Part shown: piece after piece, positions 38,032 to 47,228 of the stretch | Position numbering within the stretch: the first letter of the stretch is position 1 | Layout: the number at the start of each line of letters is the position of its first letter | Assembly: GCF_900103625.1 (NCBI RefSeq) | Contig: NZ_LT629700.1 | Location: 1,488,001-1,552,000 of the forward strand | Reading direction: 5' to 3' | From: Corynebacterium mycetoides | GTDB lineage: Bacteria; Actinomycetota; Actinomycetes; Mycobacteriales; Mycobacteriaceae | Length of the DNA stretch: 64,000 nucleotides | Notes under the pieces: model-generated | The model's database searches: none | What the model was told of the DNA's origin: nothing | What the model saw: the letters and a program-made list of their open reading frames with translations, nothing else | Made by a program: the position numbers and the translations under genes

Positions 38032-38949
38032 TTAAATCGTCACCTGGCGCGAATTGATGTTGTCCAGCTGCTTGCGCTCCTCGGCGGACAGCTGGGCGTC
38101 GTTTGCGTACTCGGCGGCGATCTTCGCCTCCAGCTCCTCCAGCGCGCCGGCGTAGGTAGCGGCGTCGACGGACGGGTCGACGTCCCACACCGGAACCACG
38201 ACGCCGTGCGTGCGAAACGCCCCGGCGAACTTGCTGCCCTCGCCCACGTGCAGCTCGCCGCGGGCGGCGATGCGCGCCAAGGCGACGAGTATCTGGCTCT
38301 CGTTGTCGTCCGTGCGCACCCAGCGGATGTGGCCCTTGCCGCCGCCCGGGTTGACCCACCAGACGGAGCCGGGAACGTCGGCGGTGATCTGGGTGGATGG
38401 AATCACCGCGTCATTGGCGCGCGCCAGCGCCTGCTGCACCTCCGCCGGCACCACGGCATCGGCGGTAAACCACCAGGAGAAGTCCTGGTGTTCGGTGATG
38501 GACAGCGTCGCGGAGGCGTCGATAAGCGAAGAAAGCTCGGGCTGGGTGCCGTCCGCGACGGTCGACTGGAGTGACTGCCCCGGCTCGGCGCCAAGCACCC
38601 AGCTCAGCGCGTACGCCAGGTCGCGGCCGGGGTTCTGGGAATGCGACCCCACCTGCAGGGCGACGAAGCGCTCGCCGCCGTCGGCCGCGGAGCGTCGCAA
38701 AGCGGCGCCCGCGCCGGGAAGCACCGTCACAAGATTCACCAGCTCGCCGCCGGCCTTCACCTGGGCCACGGCAGAAGGGACGAACTCCTGCAGGGCGATG
38801 AGGTCCGCCTCTGCGGCCAGGCCGGCGTACGGGCGGGGGTCCTTGGCCAGCGCCTCGCGCTCGGCGGCGCGGGCGGCGAGCTTGGCCTGGCGGCGGCTCA
38901 TGCCCTCCGGCAGGTCGGCCTCTTGCTTCTTGCGGTTCTTCTTTGCCAT
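38032..38949 (-). CDS. DUF5926 family protein
   Basis: A 305-residue cytosolic protein starting MAKKNRKKQEADLPEGMSRRQAKLAARAAEREALAKDPRPYAGLAAEADLIALQEFVPSA, the highly basic opening typical of the actinobacterial DUF5926 family (some members are called SEC-C or preprotein-related, without evidence). No catalytic motif is visible; a Trp-rich middle (HQDFSWWFTADAVVP, SVWWVNPGGGKGHIRWV) is conserved-looking. Function unknown. It follows glpQ by 11 bp on the same strand, so the two probably share a transcript. Confidence 0.82.
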   Translation of the reverse strand: MAKKNRKKQEADLPEGMSRRQAKLAARAAEREALAKDPRPYAGLAAEADLIALQEFVPSAVAQVKAGGELVNLVTVLPGAGAALRRSAADGGERFVALQVGSHSQNPGRDLAYALSWVLGAEPGQSLQSTVADGTQPELSSLIDASATLSITEHQDFSWWFTADAVVPAEVQQALARANDAVIPSTQITADVPGSVWWVNPGGGKGHIRWVRTDDNESQILVALARIAARGELHVGEGSKFAGAFRTHGVVVPVWDVDPSVDAATYAGALEELEAKIAAEYANDAQLSAEERKQLDNINSRQVTI

Positions 38950-38960
38950 GGGCCGTAATG

Positions 38961-39767
38961 CTACCCGACCAGCGGGGCGGCGCCGCCCTGCGAGGGAGAA
39001 GCGGCGAACGTGTCCAGCGCCAGGTGCGGCAGGTCGGTGGCGAAGACATCCACCCCGTTGTCGCGGCACCACAGCATCTGCTTCGGCAGGTTCACCGTCC
39101 ACGTGTACGTCTTGAGCCCCCTAAACCCCAGCAGCTCCGTCTTGGACTGCAGGTGGGAGATGGCCGGGCCCACGCCGTAGGGGCGCGAGAGCATGCGGTT
39201 GCCCTTGTTCCACTTCTTCTCCCGCAGGCGGAAGAGGTAGAACGTCTCCAGCTCGGGGGCGAACTCGGTGAAGTAGCGCATCGCGCGGTGGGAGAATGAG
39301 ATCAGGTGCACGCGCTCGGACTCGCGCAGGCCGGCGTAATGCAGCACGCGCAGGGTCTGCTCGTCCACCTCCGGGCCGTAGCGGGTGGGGTGCTTCGTTT
39401 CCACGTAGATGTGCTTGTCGGGGTGGTCCTGCATGAGTTCGAGTAGCTCCGCCAGGCGCAGGATGCGCTGCGGGTTGTCCTTCGTTCCCGCGTTGAGCGT
39501 GCGCAGCTCCGACCAGTCGCTCGCCGAGACCCTGCCGCGGCCGTTCGTGGTGCGGTTCAGAATCGGGTCGTGGAACACCACCAGCTGGTTGTCCCTGGTC
39601 AAGCGCACGTCGCACTCGATGCCGTGGATCGGCAGCTTCAGCGCCTCGTCGAACGCCTGAAAGGTTTGCTCCGGGTAGAGTCCCGACGCCCCGCGGTGCG
39701 CCACGATGCGTGGCTCGGTGCGCGGTTTACGGTGGTGAGCTGCGGTGCTCCTCGTCAGGATGGTCAC
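38961..39767 (-). CDS. glpQ: Glycerophosphodiester phosphodiesterase
   Basis: A 268-residue GDPD. The active-site start VAHRGASGLYPEQTFQAFDEAL gives the HR...E motif (~res 23-35), then ECDVRLTRDNQLVVFHDPILNRTTNGRG supplies the ExD and H metal/acid-base residues, followed by HIYVETKHPTRY and a late TWTVN motif. It has no signal peptide, so it probably acts in the cytosol, hydrolysing glycerophosphodiesters to glycerol-3-phosphate. The M. tuberculosis Rv3842c (GlpQ1) neighbourhood is similar. The glpK in this genome window is broken, so GlpQ becomes a possible G3P source. Confidence 0.92.
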   Translation of the reverse strand: MTILTRSTAAHHRKPRTEPRIVAHRGASGLYPEQTFQAFDEALKLPIHGIECDVRLTRDNQLVVFHDPILNRTTNGRGRVSASDWSELRTLNAGTKDNPQRILRLAELLELMQDHPDKHIYVETKHPTRYGPEVDEQTLRVLHYAGLRESERVHLISFSHRAMRYFTEFAPELETFYLFRLREKKWNKGNRMLSRPYGVGPAISHLQSKTELLGFRGLKTYTWTVNLPKQMLWCRDNGVDVFATDLPHLALDTFAASPSQGGAAPLVG

Positions 39768-39859
39768 GACTGTTTAACCTACAACCGCTCGGACGGTTCC
39801 GCGACCGGAGAAAGACCGGAGCACGCCCGGCGCTGCGGGGCCGGCCGCCTTTTGGAACA

Positions 39860-41794
39860 ATGCTCTCTATGCCCCTGCACCTGCCGCGGTTCCCGCTCGC
39901 CGACACCCTGCGCTCCCGCGCACACACCTCCCCGACGTTGGATGAGGCGATTCAGAACGCGAGGGGCCGCTTCACGTTCAGCAGGCACGGCATTTTCACC
40001 GTCCCGCTCATGGTGGTCGAGGTCTGGGCGGATCTCACCCCGGGGCTTCGCCTGCGGGGCTTGCGCAGGCTGCCCAAGAATTACGGGCCCGGCATGCTGG
40101 GCGCCGAGGTGGCCACGTGGGGCGCGGTCTCCCCGTCTCTGCTGCCGCACAGCTGGTGGGCCGTCGCGGCCAACGTCGCCATTTGCCAGGGCGTCGGCCA
40201 CGCCGCGGGCAACGTGATCAACCAGACCGTCGCGCGCGGGGTGCGCTCGAGCGGCGCGGTGCGCGATGAGAGGGTGGGCCGGTACGCCAACACGGCGCTG
40301 CACTGGGTGATGAGCGCGGCCACCGTGGCCACGTTCATCCAGTCCGCCCACCGCCACGCCACCCAGGTGGGCATGGTGGAGGGCGACAACGAGTTCACGG
40401 TCACTGAGTCCCTCATCGGCATCACCGTGGGCACCCTGGGCTACGGGGCGATCCTGGCCGTCGGCGAGGCCCTGCAGTCGGTGGTGGACACCGCCGCGGA
40501 GCTGCTCGGAAAAAAGCTTCCCCCGGTGACGTCGTGGCCGCTGGCGGTGCTCGCGGCCGGTTCACTCGTTACCGTGTTCACCGACAGGCTGGTCATCCGC
40601 AGTTTCTTCGCCCGCGCCTACAAGCGGGCCGAGCAGTTAGATCGCGAGTTCTTGCCGGGCGCGGACAGGCCCACCGAGCCGGAGCGCGCAGGCTCCATCC
40701 ACTCCGAGGAGAGATGGGCCACGATAGGCCGCCAGGGCCGGGCGGTCGTTGCGGGAGGCCCGCGGCGGCGCGACATCGAGCTGGTCTTGCGCGAGCGGGC
40801 GAAAGAGCCCATCCGGGTCTTCATCGGGCTTGACGACGACCGCTCCTATGACGACATGGTCTCCGCCGCCCTGCGCGAGATGGACCGGACGGATGCGTGG
40901 TCCCGGGGCCACATCGCCGTCATGTCCGCCGCCGGCACCGGGTGGATCAACGACTTCCTCACCTCGGGCTTCGAGTTCATCGGCCGCGGGGACACCGCCA
41001 TCGTGGCGATGCAGTACTCCTACCTGCCGTCGGCGTTTTCCTACCTCGCGGACCACGAGTCCCCGGTGCGGTCCTCGCGCCTGCTCATCGAGGCGATTCG
41101 TGCCAGGTTGCTCGACATCCCCGAAGACGCCCGCCCGAAGCTGTACGTCGCTGGCGAGTCCCTCGGCGCCTACGGCGTGACCGACGCCTTCACCAGCATC
41201 GACGAGTTCCTGGGCGGCGTGGCCGGCGGGGTGTTCACCGGCGTGCCGGGGTTCGCGCGCAGCCACTCCGAGCTCACGCGGGGCCGCGACGAGGGCAGCC
41301 CGCAGCGCCTGCCGATTGTCGACGGCGGGCGGCACATCCGCTTCGTCGCCCACCCGAGCCACATCACCCACGACTTCGAGGGCAAGCCCTATGCGAATGC
41401 GTGGGAGGAACCGCGCGCGGTGTTCGCTCAGCACGCGTCGGACCCCGTGGTGTGGTGGGACTGGAAGCTGATTTTCCGGGTGCCCGACTGGCTCAAGGAG
41501 CCGGGGTCGCGCGGTGTGCCCGCTCCCCCCGCACAGCACCTCGACGTCCCGGATACCCTGCGGTGGGCACCGTTCATCACCTTCTGGCAGGTCGGGGTGG
41601 ATCAGTTGGCATCGCAGGGGTTTCCATCACCCCACGGGCACAACTACCACGACGAGACGGTTGCGTACTGGTCGGCGGTGATGGGCAGCGGCGACTCCCC
41701 GGAGCGGCTAGAGGATATCTCCAACTGGATCCACCGCGACGCCACCAAGCTGCGCCGTCCCCCCGGCGGCTTCCGCAACCGCCACAGCTACTAG
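39860..41794 (+). CDS. Alpha/beta-hydrolase family membrane protein (Abhydrolase_9, DUF2319 type)
   Basis: A 644-residue protein. The N-terminal ~270 residues have several membrane helices (Abhydrolase_9_[57 protein letters not shown]). The C-terminal hydrolase domain (from ~res 290) has [13 protein letters not shown], nucleophile in [11 protein letters not shown] (Ser ~432) and late His in [12 protein letters not shown]. The family is restricted mainly to actinobacteria; substrate unknown, a lipid or envelope ester is plausible. The start may be the ATG at 39860 or 39869. It is divergent from glpQ. Confidence 0.85.
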   Translation: MLSMPLHLPRFPLADTLRSRAHTSPTLDEAIQNARGRFTFSRHGIFTVPLMVVEVWADLTPGLRLRGLRRLPKNYGPGMLGAEVATWGAVSPSLLPHSWWAVAANVAICQGVGHAAGNVINQTVARGVRSSGAVRDERVGRYANTALHWVMSAATVATFIQSAHRHATQVGMVEGDNEFTVTESLIGITVGTLGYGAILAVGEALQSVVDTAAELLGKKLPPVTSWPLAVLAAGSLVTVFTDRLVIRSFFARAYKRAEQLDREFLPGADRPTEPERAGSIHSEERWATIGRQGRAVVAGGPRRRDIELVLRERAKEPIRVFIGLDDDRSYDDMVSAALREMDRTDAWSRGHIAVMSAAGTGWINDFLTSGFEFIGRGDTAIVAMQYSYLPSAFSYLADHESPVRSSRLLIEAIRARLLDIPEDARPKLYVAGESLGAYGVTDAFTSIDEFLGGVAGGVFTGVPGFARSHSELTRGRDEGSPQRLPIVDGGRHIRFVAHPSHITHDFEGKPYANAWEEPRAVFAQHASDPVVWWDWKLIFRVPDWLKEPGSRGVPAPPAQHLDVPDTLRWAPFITFWQVGVDQLASQGFPSPHGHNYHDETVAYWSAVMGSGDSPERLEDISNWIHRDATKLRRPPGGFRNRHSY

Positions 41795-41799
41795 CTGCA

Positions 41800-42441
41800 C
41801 TAAATACCGCAGGGGATTCCGGTGGAGTGGTGCGGGCAGTAGCCGTTGGGCACCTTGTGCAGGTACTGCTGGTGCTCGTCCTCGGCGAGGTAGTAGTCAA
41901 CCCCGGAGCGCACCTCGGTGGTGATCGGTCCCAGCCCCGCTTCGGCGAGCTGCGCGCCGTACTGCTCCACCCAGCCGCGGACCTGCTCGGCCTCTTCCTC
42001 GGTATCGGTGTAGAACGCGGAGCGGTACTGCGTGCCCACGTCGTTGCCCTGCCGGTAGCCCTGGGTCGGGTCGTGCGCCTCCAGGCCGGCGCGCACCAGG
42101 TCCTTCAGGGTCACCTTCTCGGGGTCGTAGACCACCTCGACCAGCTCGACCTGGTTGGTCATGCCGCTGCATACTTCGCCGTACGTCGGGTTCGGGGTGA
42201 TGCCACCGCCGTAACCCACCGAGGTCGACTCAACCCCGTCCATTTGCCAATACATCTTCTCTACGCCCCAGAAGCAGCCGAGTCCGATGAGGACCCGCTT
42301 CTGCCCCTCGCGCCACGGTCCGGTAATCGGCGTGCCCAGCACCGCGTGCGGCTTGGGCCGTGCGAGAACCGGTTCCGTGCGTCCAGGCAGAGCGCGTTGC
42401 CCATCGACGAGTTCGGGGCGGCGTCCAATCAAAAATCCCAT
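41800..42441 (-). CDS. msrA: Peptide methionine-S-sulfoxide reductase MsrA
   Basis: A 213-residue enzyme reducing methionine-S-sulfoxide in proteins. The catalytic site is [31 protein letters not shown] (nucleophilic Cys ~56), and the C-terminal [13 protein letters not shown] carries resolving cysteines. The N-terminal ~45 residues are a non-conserved extension seen in actinobacterial MsrA. It is divergent from sodA, so one 120-bp region (42442-42561) drives two oxidative-stress genes. Confidence 0.95.
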   Translation of the reverse strand: MGFLIGRRPELVDGQRALPGRTEPVLARPKPHAVLGTPITGPWREGQKRVLIGLGCFWGVEKMYWQMDGVESTSVGYGGGITPNPTYGEVCSGMTNQVELVEVVYDPEKVTLKDLVRAGLEAHDPTQGYRQGNDVGTQYRSAFYTDTEEEAEQVRGWVEQYGAQLAEAGLGPITTEVRSGVDYYLAEDEHQQYLHKVPNGYCPHHSTGIPCGI

Positions 42442-42561
42442 ACACCCACCAACGAGGTGTCGTGCGCTTTTGTTCCCTGCCGCCCGTCGGCGACCCGTCC
42501 CGGAATTTTTCCCTATCATGGGACACGTAACTCAAAACCAATCGAAAGGACGATGGTAATC

Positions 42562-43164
42562 ATGGCTGTTTACGAGCTTCCTGATCTGCCCTACGCTTAC
42601 GACGCACTCGAGCCGCACATCTCGGCCGAGATTATGGAGCTGCACCACACCAAGCACCACGCCAACTACGTCAAGGGCGCCAACGCCGCGCTCGAGGCCC
42701 TCGAGGCGGAGCGCGCTGGCGAGGCTAACCCGGACACGCTGCGCGCGCTGTCGAAGAACCTCGCCTTCAACCTGGGTGGCCACACCAACCACTCCATCTT
42801 CTGGAAGAACATGGCGCCCAACGCCGGTGGCGCCCCGACCGGTGAGATCGCCGACGCCATCAACCGCGACTTCGGCTCCTTTGAGAAGTTCCAGGCGCAC
42901 TTCGAGGGTGTCGCCAACGGCCTGCAGGGCTCCGGCTGGGCAGTCCTGGGTTATGACCACATCGCCGGCCGCCTCATCATCCAGCAGATGACGGACCAGC
43001 AGGGCAACATCTCCGTGGACTTCACCCCGGTGCTCATGCTCGACATGTGGGAGCACGCCTTCTACCTGCAGTACAAGAACGTCAAGGCTGACTACGTCAA
43101 GGCGTTCTGGAACGTTGTCAACTGGGATGACGTGAACGAGCGCTACACGGCGGCAGCTAAGTAG
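42562..43164 (+). CDS. sodA: Superoxide dismutase [Mn/Fe]
   Basis: A 200-residue SOD with all four metal ligands: His in [12 protein letters not shown], His in [13 protein letters not shown], and Asp/His in [14 protein letters not shown]. The start at 42562 ([20 protein letters not shown]) matches the usual N-terminus; an ATG 9 bp upstream sits on top of the AAAGGA ribosome site. TATCAT at 42514-42519 is a reasonable -10 box. Mn versus Fe cannot be fixed from sequence, though corynebacterial SodA is normally Mn. Confidence 0.97.
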   Translation: MAVYELPDLPYAYDALEPHISAEIMELHHTKHHANYVKGANAALEALEAERAGEANPDTLRALSKNLAFNLGGHTNHSIFWKNMAPNAGGAPTGEIADAINRDFGSFEKFQAHFEGVANGLQGSGWAVLGYDHIAGRLIIQQMTDQQGNISVDFTPVLMLDMWEHAFYLQYKNVKADYVKAFWNVVNWDDVNERYTAAAK

Positions 43165-43190
43165 CCTTAAAGCCCCGGCTTTCTCTCAAG

Positions 43191-43228
43191 GGCCCCCGCC
43201 CCGGCACGATGCGCCGGCGGCGGGGGCC
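43191..43228 (+). terminator. Strong hairpin between sodA and the MFS gene
   Basis: GGCCCCCGCC (43191-43200) pairs with GGCGGGGGCC (43219-43228); inside it CCGGC pairs with GCCGG around a 7-nt loop. A smaller stem AAAGCC/GGCTTT precedes it just after the sodA stop. It most likely terminates sodA, although the T-tract is poor. It ends 13 nt before the MFS start codon, so the downstream gene would have little or no leader. Confidence 0.7.
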
Positions 43229-43241
43229 TAAGCTTGTCTGT

Positions 43242-44429
43242 GTGGAAAAGGGCAGCAGGCAGTACAGGCGTGCGACGCTTGCCATGCTGGCCGTGGGGCT
43301 AGCCATCTTCAACTCGCTCTACGTCACCCAGGCGCTGCTGCCTGTCCTGACCGCAGAGCTGGGCGTGGCGCCGTCGACCGCGGCGCTGACCGTCTCCGCA
43401 GCGACGGGGGCGCTGGCGTTGTGCGTGGTGCCGCTGTCAATCCTCTCGGAAAAGTACGGCCGCGGGCGCATCCTCATCATCTCCGCGCTGGCGGCGACCC
43501 TGATCGGCGTGGCGCTGCCGCTCGCCCAGACGGCGGGCCAGCTCATTGCCCTGCGCGCCCTGCAGGGGGTGATGATCGCCGGGGCGCCCGCGGTGGCGAT
43601 GACGTGGCTGTCGGAGGAGCTGGACAACAAGGACGTCCCCGGCGCCATGGGGCTCTACGTCGCCGGCACCTCGGTGGGCGGGCTCACGGGGCGCCTGATC
43701 CCCTCCGCGGTGCTCGAGTTCGCCTCCTGGCGCTGGGCGCTGCTCATCTCTTCGCTCTTCGCGGTGGCGCTCGCCGTGGCGGTGGCGGTGCTTCTGCCCC
43801 CGCAGCGCAACTTCACGCCGAAGGAGTCGATCAACCCGGCGGCGGAGGCTCGGGCGGCGCTGTCCCACCTGCGCAACCCCAGTCTGCTCGGGCTGTACGC
43901 CACCGCTTTTCTGGGCATGGGCGTGTTCGTGTCCATGTACAACTACTTCGGTTACCGCGCGACCGACCACTTCGGGCTCCCCGCGTCGTTGGCGGGTCTG
44001 GTCTTTGTGATGTATTTGTCGGGCACGTGGTCGTCTGCACGCGCGGGCGCGATGGTGGGCCGGTACGGCAGCGGCCGGGTGGTGCTGGCGGGCGCGGCGC
44101 TCATGTTGGCCGGCGCGCTGGCCGCGGCGAGCTCCCTGCTGGCGGTGGCGCTGGCCGGCCTGTTCGTGTTCACCGCGAGCTTCTTCGCCCTGCACTCGAC
44201 CGCCTCGGGGTGGGTGGGCCTGATTGCGGACCACGACCGCGCCGAGGCGTCCAGCCTGTACCTGTTCGCCTACTACATGGGGTCCTCCATCATCGGCGCC
44301 GCCACGGGCGCGGCGTTCGAGTCGCTGCCGTGGTGGGGGTTCATCGCCGTGCTGGCCGCCTTGTTGTTGCTGCTCGTGGCCGTCGCCGCCGGGCTGGCGC
44401 TCAAGGAGAGAGCTCGGAGAGGAGCCTGA
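43242..44429 (+). CDS. MFS transporter, YnfM-like (AraJ/Bcr-type efflux)
   Basis: A 395-residue, 12-helix major facilitator. The N-terminus ATLAMLAVGLAIFNSLYVTQALLPVLTAELGV, followed by LSILSEKYGRGRILIISAL (motif A) and GLYVAGTSVGGLTGRLIPSAVLEFASWRWAL (motif C-like), matches the YnfM subgroup. Substrate unknown; the group includes sugar- and drug-efflux proteins. The GTG start at 43242 has no visible Shine-Dalgarno because the hairpin lies just upstream; a leaderless transcript is possible. Its 3' end overlaps the convergent nuclease gene by 29 bp. Confidence 0.88.
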   Translation: MEKGSRQYRRATLAMLAVGLAIFNSLYVTQALLPVLTAELGVAPSTAALTVSAATGALALCVVPLSILSEKYGRGRILIISALAATLIGVALPLAQTAGQLIALRALQGVMIAGAPAVAMTWLSEELDNKDVPGAMGLYVAGTSVGGLTGRLIPSAVLEFASWRWALLISSLFAVALAVAVAVLLPPQRNFTPKESINPAAEARAALSHLRNPSLLGLYATAFLGMGVFVSMYNYFGYRATDHFGLPASLAGLVFVMYLSGTWSSARAGAMVGRYGSGRVVLAGAALMLAGALAAASSLLAVALAGLFVFTASFFALHSTASGWVGLIADHDRAEASSLYLFAYYMGSSIIGAATGAAFESLPWWGFIAVLAALLLLLVAVAAGLALKERARRGA

Positions 44430-45903
44430 GCCCGGGCGCGCCCGCGGACAGGAATTCGCGCACCGCACGCGTGGCGCGGCAGTCATCCTCGTTGTAGCGC
44501 AGCAGCATCTCCCGCGCCGCCGCGTCCCCCAGCCGCGCCGCGCGCCGCAGGGCGACGGAGCGCTCCCCGTCCACGTCATCGTCCTCCCACGCGAAGCCGA
44601 CGACTGGGCCGAGCACCTTCAACCCCAGCCCGTCGGTGCCCACCAGCTGGTGCCGGACATGGGCGAACACGTCGACCCACTCCTCGGACGCGATGAACTC
44701 GCGCACCTCGCGCTCGTCCACCGAGCTAAAGCGGCGCGCCGAGGATTTCAGCCAATGGTTCTCCCCGCCGGAGGCGTAGCAGTAGGCGGCGAACGTCTTG
44801 CCCGCGGCGTGGGCCGCGGCGCGCACGCCGGTGAGCCACTCCCAGAAGTCGGCGAAGTTCGCCTCCTCCCACGCGCCGCCGACCTCGTCCCAGGTGGCGA
44901 AGGCGCGGTACGTCTCCCCGTCGAAGGTGCCCCACAGGTAGGCGCCTTGGTCCAGGTAGGCCTCCATGTCAATGTCGATTTCGACGTCGGCCCGGGGGAC
45001 GGAGGTCGTTTCTGTGCGTTTGAGCACCCCGATGCCCTGGCGCCAGGCGTTGGCGATGGCGGAGGGTTCGCCCACGCGGGCGTCGATAAGCGCCTGCACC
45101 GTCTCAATCCCCCGCTCGCGCAACCCGTCCGCGCGGCCGCCGGGGAGGACCAGCGAGATGTCGTCCATTTCCTCCAGCCGCGGCTCGCACAGCGGCCAGA
45201 AGCGGCAGGATGCGCATTGCTTCAGGCGGCGCGGCTCGGTCGGGACGGGCGCGTTGAGGGCCTCGATCAGCGGCGGCACGAAGCGCTCCACCGGGGTGAG
45301 GTAGGCCCGGGAGCGGTCCTGGCCGACGAGGGCGGCGCGGCCGTCGGCACGCTCGCCGAGCAGCAGGTGAGCCATGGCGAGGCGGTAGCCGTCGGCGGTG
45401 TGGTGGCGCAGCTTGGCGCCCGTGGCCAGCGGGGACCCCAGCGAGAGGCGGTGCGTGGGCACGAAGAGGAGCTTCTCGCTTGTCGACGCCCGCGCGACGC
45501 GGTGGTTCGACACCATGACCGGCATGTACGTGCGTTCGCCCGTCTCTGCGCGCACGAGGACATCGATCTCCGCCAGGATCTCCACCCCGGCGACGGCGCC
45601 GGTGAGCACGGCGTTGGTGATCAGGTGCGCGCCGGCCTTCATCGCGGCCCGGGTGCGCCGCTCCGACTGGGCAATCGGGTCGGTCGGGTCGAGGTCGACC
45701 CGGGTGAACGCCTTTCCGCGGCCGTCGCCCAGCGCCCGCTCGACGGGCAGCGCCGAGAACACGGCGGCGCGGCCCGCGTCGATCTGCGGTTGCCGGGCCA
45801 CGGCTTCGGGCAGGGGCGGCACGTCCGGGTGCGCCAGGCGCTGGCGCAGGCGGTAGCGGCACCCCACCAGGTCGGACGCGCGGATCAGATCAATTTCGCT
45901 CAC
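44401..45903 (-). CDS. TM0106-family RecB-like putative nuclease
   Basis: A 500-residue protein. The N-terminal part has SDLVGCRYRLRQRL and the PD-(D/E)xK-like LAEIDVLVRAETG, with four-cysteine cluster residues in RLKQCASCRFWPLCEPRLEEM that could bind an Fe-S or Zn centre, as in RecB/Cas4-like nucleases. The C-terminal half (AYLWGTFDGETYRAFATW... WLKSSARRFSS... YNEDDCRATRAVREFL) is an RNase_H_2/exonuclease-like DEDD domain. Role is unknown, possibly DNA repair. GTG start at 45903. It is divergent from the DUF6474 gene. Confidence 0.82.
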   Translation of the reverse strand: MSEIDLIRASDLVGCRYRLRQRLAHPDVPPLPEAVARQPQIDAGRAAVFSALPVERALGDGRGKAFTRVDLDPTDPIAQSERRTRAAMKAGAHLITNAVLTGAVAGVEILAEIDVLVRAETGERTYMPVMVSNHRVARASTSEKLLFVPTHRLSLGSPLATGAKLRHHTADGYRLAMAHLLLGERADGRAALVGQDRSRAYLTPVERFVPPLIEALNAPVPTEPRRLKQCASCRFWPLCEPRLEEMDDISLVLPGGRADGLRERGIETVQALIDARVGEPSAIANAWRQGIGVLKRTETTSVPRADVEIDIDMEAYLDQGAYLWGTFDGETYRAFATWDEVGGAWEEANFADFWEWLTGVRAAAHAAGKTFAAYCYASGGENHWLKSSARRFSSVDEREVREFIASEEWVDVFAHVRHQLVGTDGLGLKVLGPVVGFAWEDDDVDGERSVALRRAARLGDAAAREMLLRYNEDDCRATRAVREFLSAGAPGLRLLSELSP

Positions 45904-45948
45904 AGCGTCGCCAATCTTATCGTCCGCCAGCCAGGTAAGGTGGGTCAC

Positions 45949-46593
45949 ATGGGAATCATCGAAACGATCCGCAAGAACCGCGCGAAGACGAAGGCGGAAA
46001 TCAAGGCTGCCGAGGTCCGGGCTCGGCAACTGGCCAAGAACGAGGCGAAGCAGGAGCGCCGCACCGCGAAGCTGCTGGAGAAGGCCGAGAAGCGCCTGAT
46101 CAATGAGGAGAAGAAGGGCCTCAAGCGAAAGCGCAAGCACGAGAAGAAGCTCGCCGAGACCCACCTCAAGCGCATTGAGCAGTCGGGCCTGACGCAGAAG
46201 AAGGCCAAGAACTACGTCGGCGCCGCCCGCGTCCTTATCCCCGTGCTGCTGCCGCTGGCGTACAAGGCCATGACCTCGTACCAGCAGCGCCGCATCGAGT
46301 CGCGAGCGTCCTCCCTCGGCCTGAGTTCCCAGGACCTCTCGCGCTACTCCGGCCGCGGCGCCGAGCTGCGGGCCCGCATTGACGCGCTGCGCGGCCGCAC
46401 CGACAAGCTGCACGACGATTCCGCCCTGTCCTCCAGCTTTATCAAGGACGTCGAGGTCCGCCTCGACGAGCTGGAGCAGGCAGTGCGCAACGCCGAGCGC
46501 CTCAACCCGGAGCAGCAGCGCCTCGCCCACATGTCCATTGAGAAGGAGCTCAATGACGTCACAGGTGAGATCCAGGAGAAGTCCAGCCGCTAG
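45949..46593 (+). CDS. DUF6474 family protein, basic coiled coil plus membrane-proximal segment
   Basis: A 214-residue protein. Residues ~5-85 are almost all Lys/Arg/Glu/Ala in a long helix (TKAEIKAAEVRARQLAKNEAKQERRTAKLLEKAEKRLINEEKK), followed by a short hydrophobic stretch (GAARVLIPVLLPLAYKAMTSY) and a second helical region ending DVTGEIQEKSSR. It resembles the corynebacterial/mycobacterial DUF6474 family; no function is known. The stop overlaps the convergent response regulator gene by 4 bp. Confidence 0.78.
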   Translation: MGIIETIRKNRAKTKAEIKAAEVRARQLAKNEAKQERRTAKLLEKAEKRLINEEKKGLKRKRKHEKKLAETHLKRIEQSGLTQKKAKNYVGAARVLIPVLLPLAYKAMTSYQQRRIESRASSLGLSSQDLSRYSGRGAELRARIDALRGRTDKLHDDSALSSSFIKDVEVRLDELEQAVRNAERLNPEQQRLAHMSIEKELNDVTGEIQEKSSR

Positions 46594-47228
46594 AGCACTC
46601 CCCGCTCCCGCGCCGACGCCACCGCCGACGTGCGCGAGCGCACCCCCAGCTTGTCGTAGATGTGCACGAGGTGGCTCTTCACCGTCGCCTCCGACAGCAT
46701 CAGCTCGAGGCCGATCTCGCGGTTCGACGCGCCCGAGGCGACATGCTGGAGGACCTCGAGCTCGCGCGGAGTGAGAGAGAACTTGGGGGCTCGGTCGCGC
46801 GTTTCCAGGCGGGTGCGCACGACCGGGGACAGCGCCACGTCGCCGCGGGCGGCGGAGCGCACCGCCGCCACCAGCTCCGCCGGCGGCGCGTCCTTGAGCA
46901 GGTAACCCACCGCGCCGGCCTCGATAGCGCCGAGGATGTCGGCGTCCGTGTCGTAGTTGGTCACCACCAGCACCTGGGGCGGGGTGTCCATCGTGCGGCG
47001 GATCTCGGCGGTGGCCTTCGCCCCCGTGGTCACCTTCGAACCTTCGGCGCCGGCGCCGAAACGCAGGTCCATGAGGACGACGTCGATGCCGCCGGCCTGC
47101 GCCGTCGATATCGCCCCCTCGGCGGTGGCCACCTCGCCGACGACCATGATGTCGTCCGCCTCCTCCAGCACGGCGCGGAGGCCGAGCCTGACAATCTGGT
47201 GGTCGTCCGCCAGCAGCACCCGAATCAT
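46590..47228 (-). CDS. LuxR-type two-component response regulator (NarL family)
   Basis: A 212-residue regulator. The receiver domain has acidic pocket ADDHQ (~res 8-10), phospho-acceptor Asp in VVLMDLRFGAG (~54), Thr in VVTNYDTD, and Lys in LLKDAPPAEL. The C-terminal LuxR HTH is FSLTPRELEVLQHVASGASNREIGLELMLSEATVKSHLVHIYDKLGVRSRTSAV. Its start overlaps the kinase stop by 4 bp (ATGA). It pairs with the upstream histidine kinase; target genes unknown. Confidence 0.94.
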   Translation of the reverse strand: MIRVLLADDHQIVRLGLRAVLEEADDIMVVGEVATAEGAISTAQAGGIDVVLMDLRFGAGAEGSKVTTGAKATAEIRRTMDTPPQVLVVTNYDTDADILGAIEAGAVGYLLKDAPPAELVAAVRSAARGDVALSPVVRTRLETRDRAPKFSLTPRELEVLQHVASGASNREIGLELMLSEATVKSHLVHIYDKLGVRSRTSAVASARERGVL

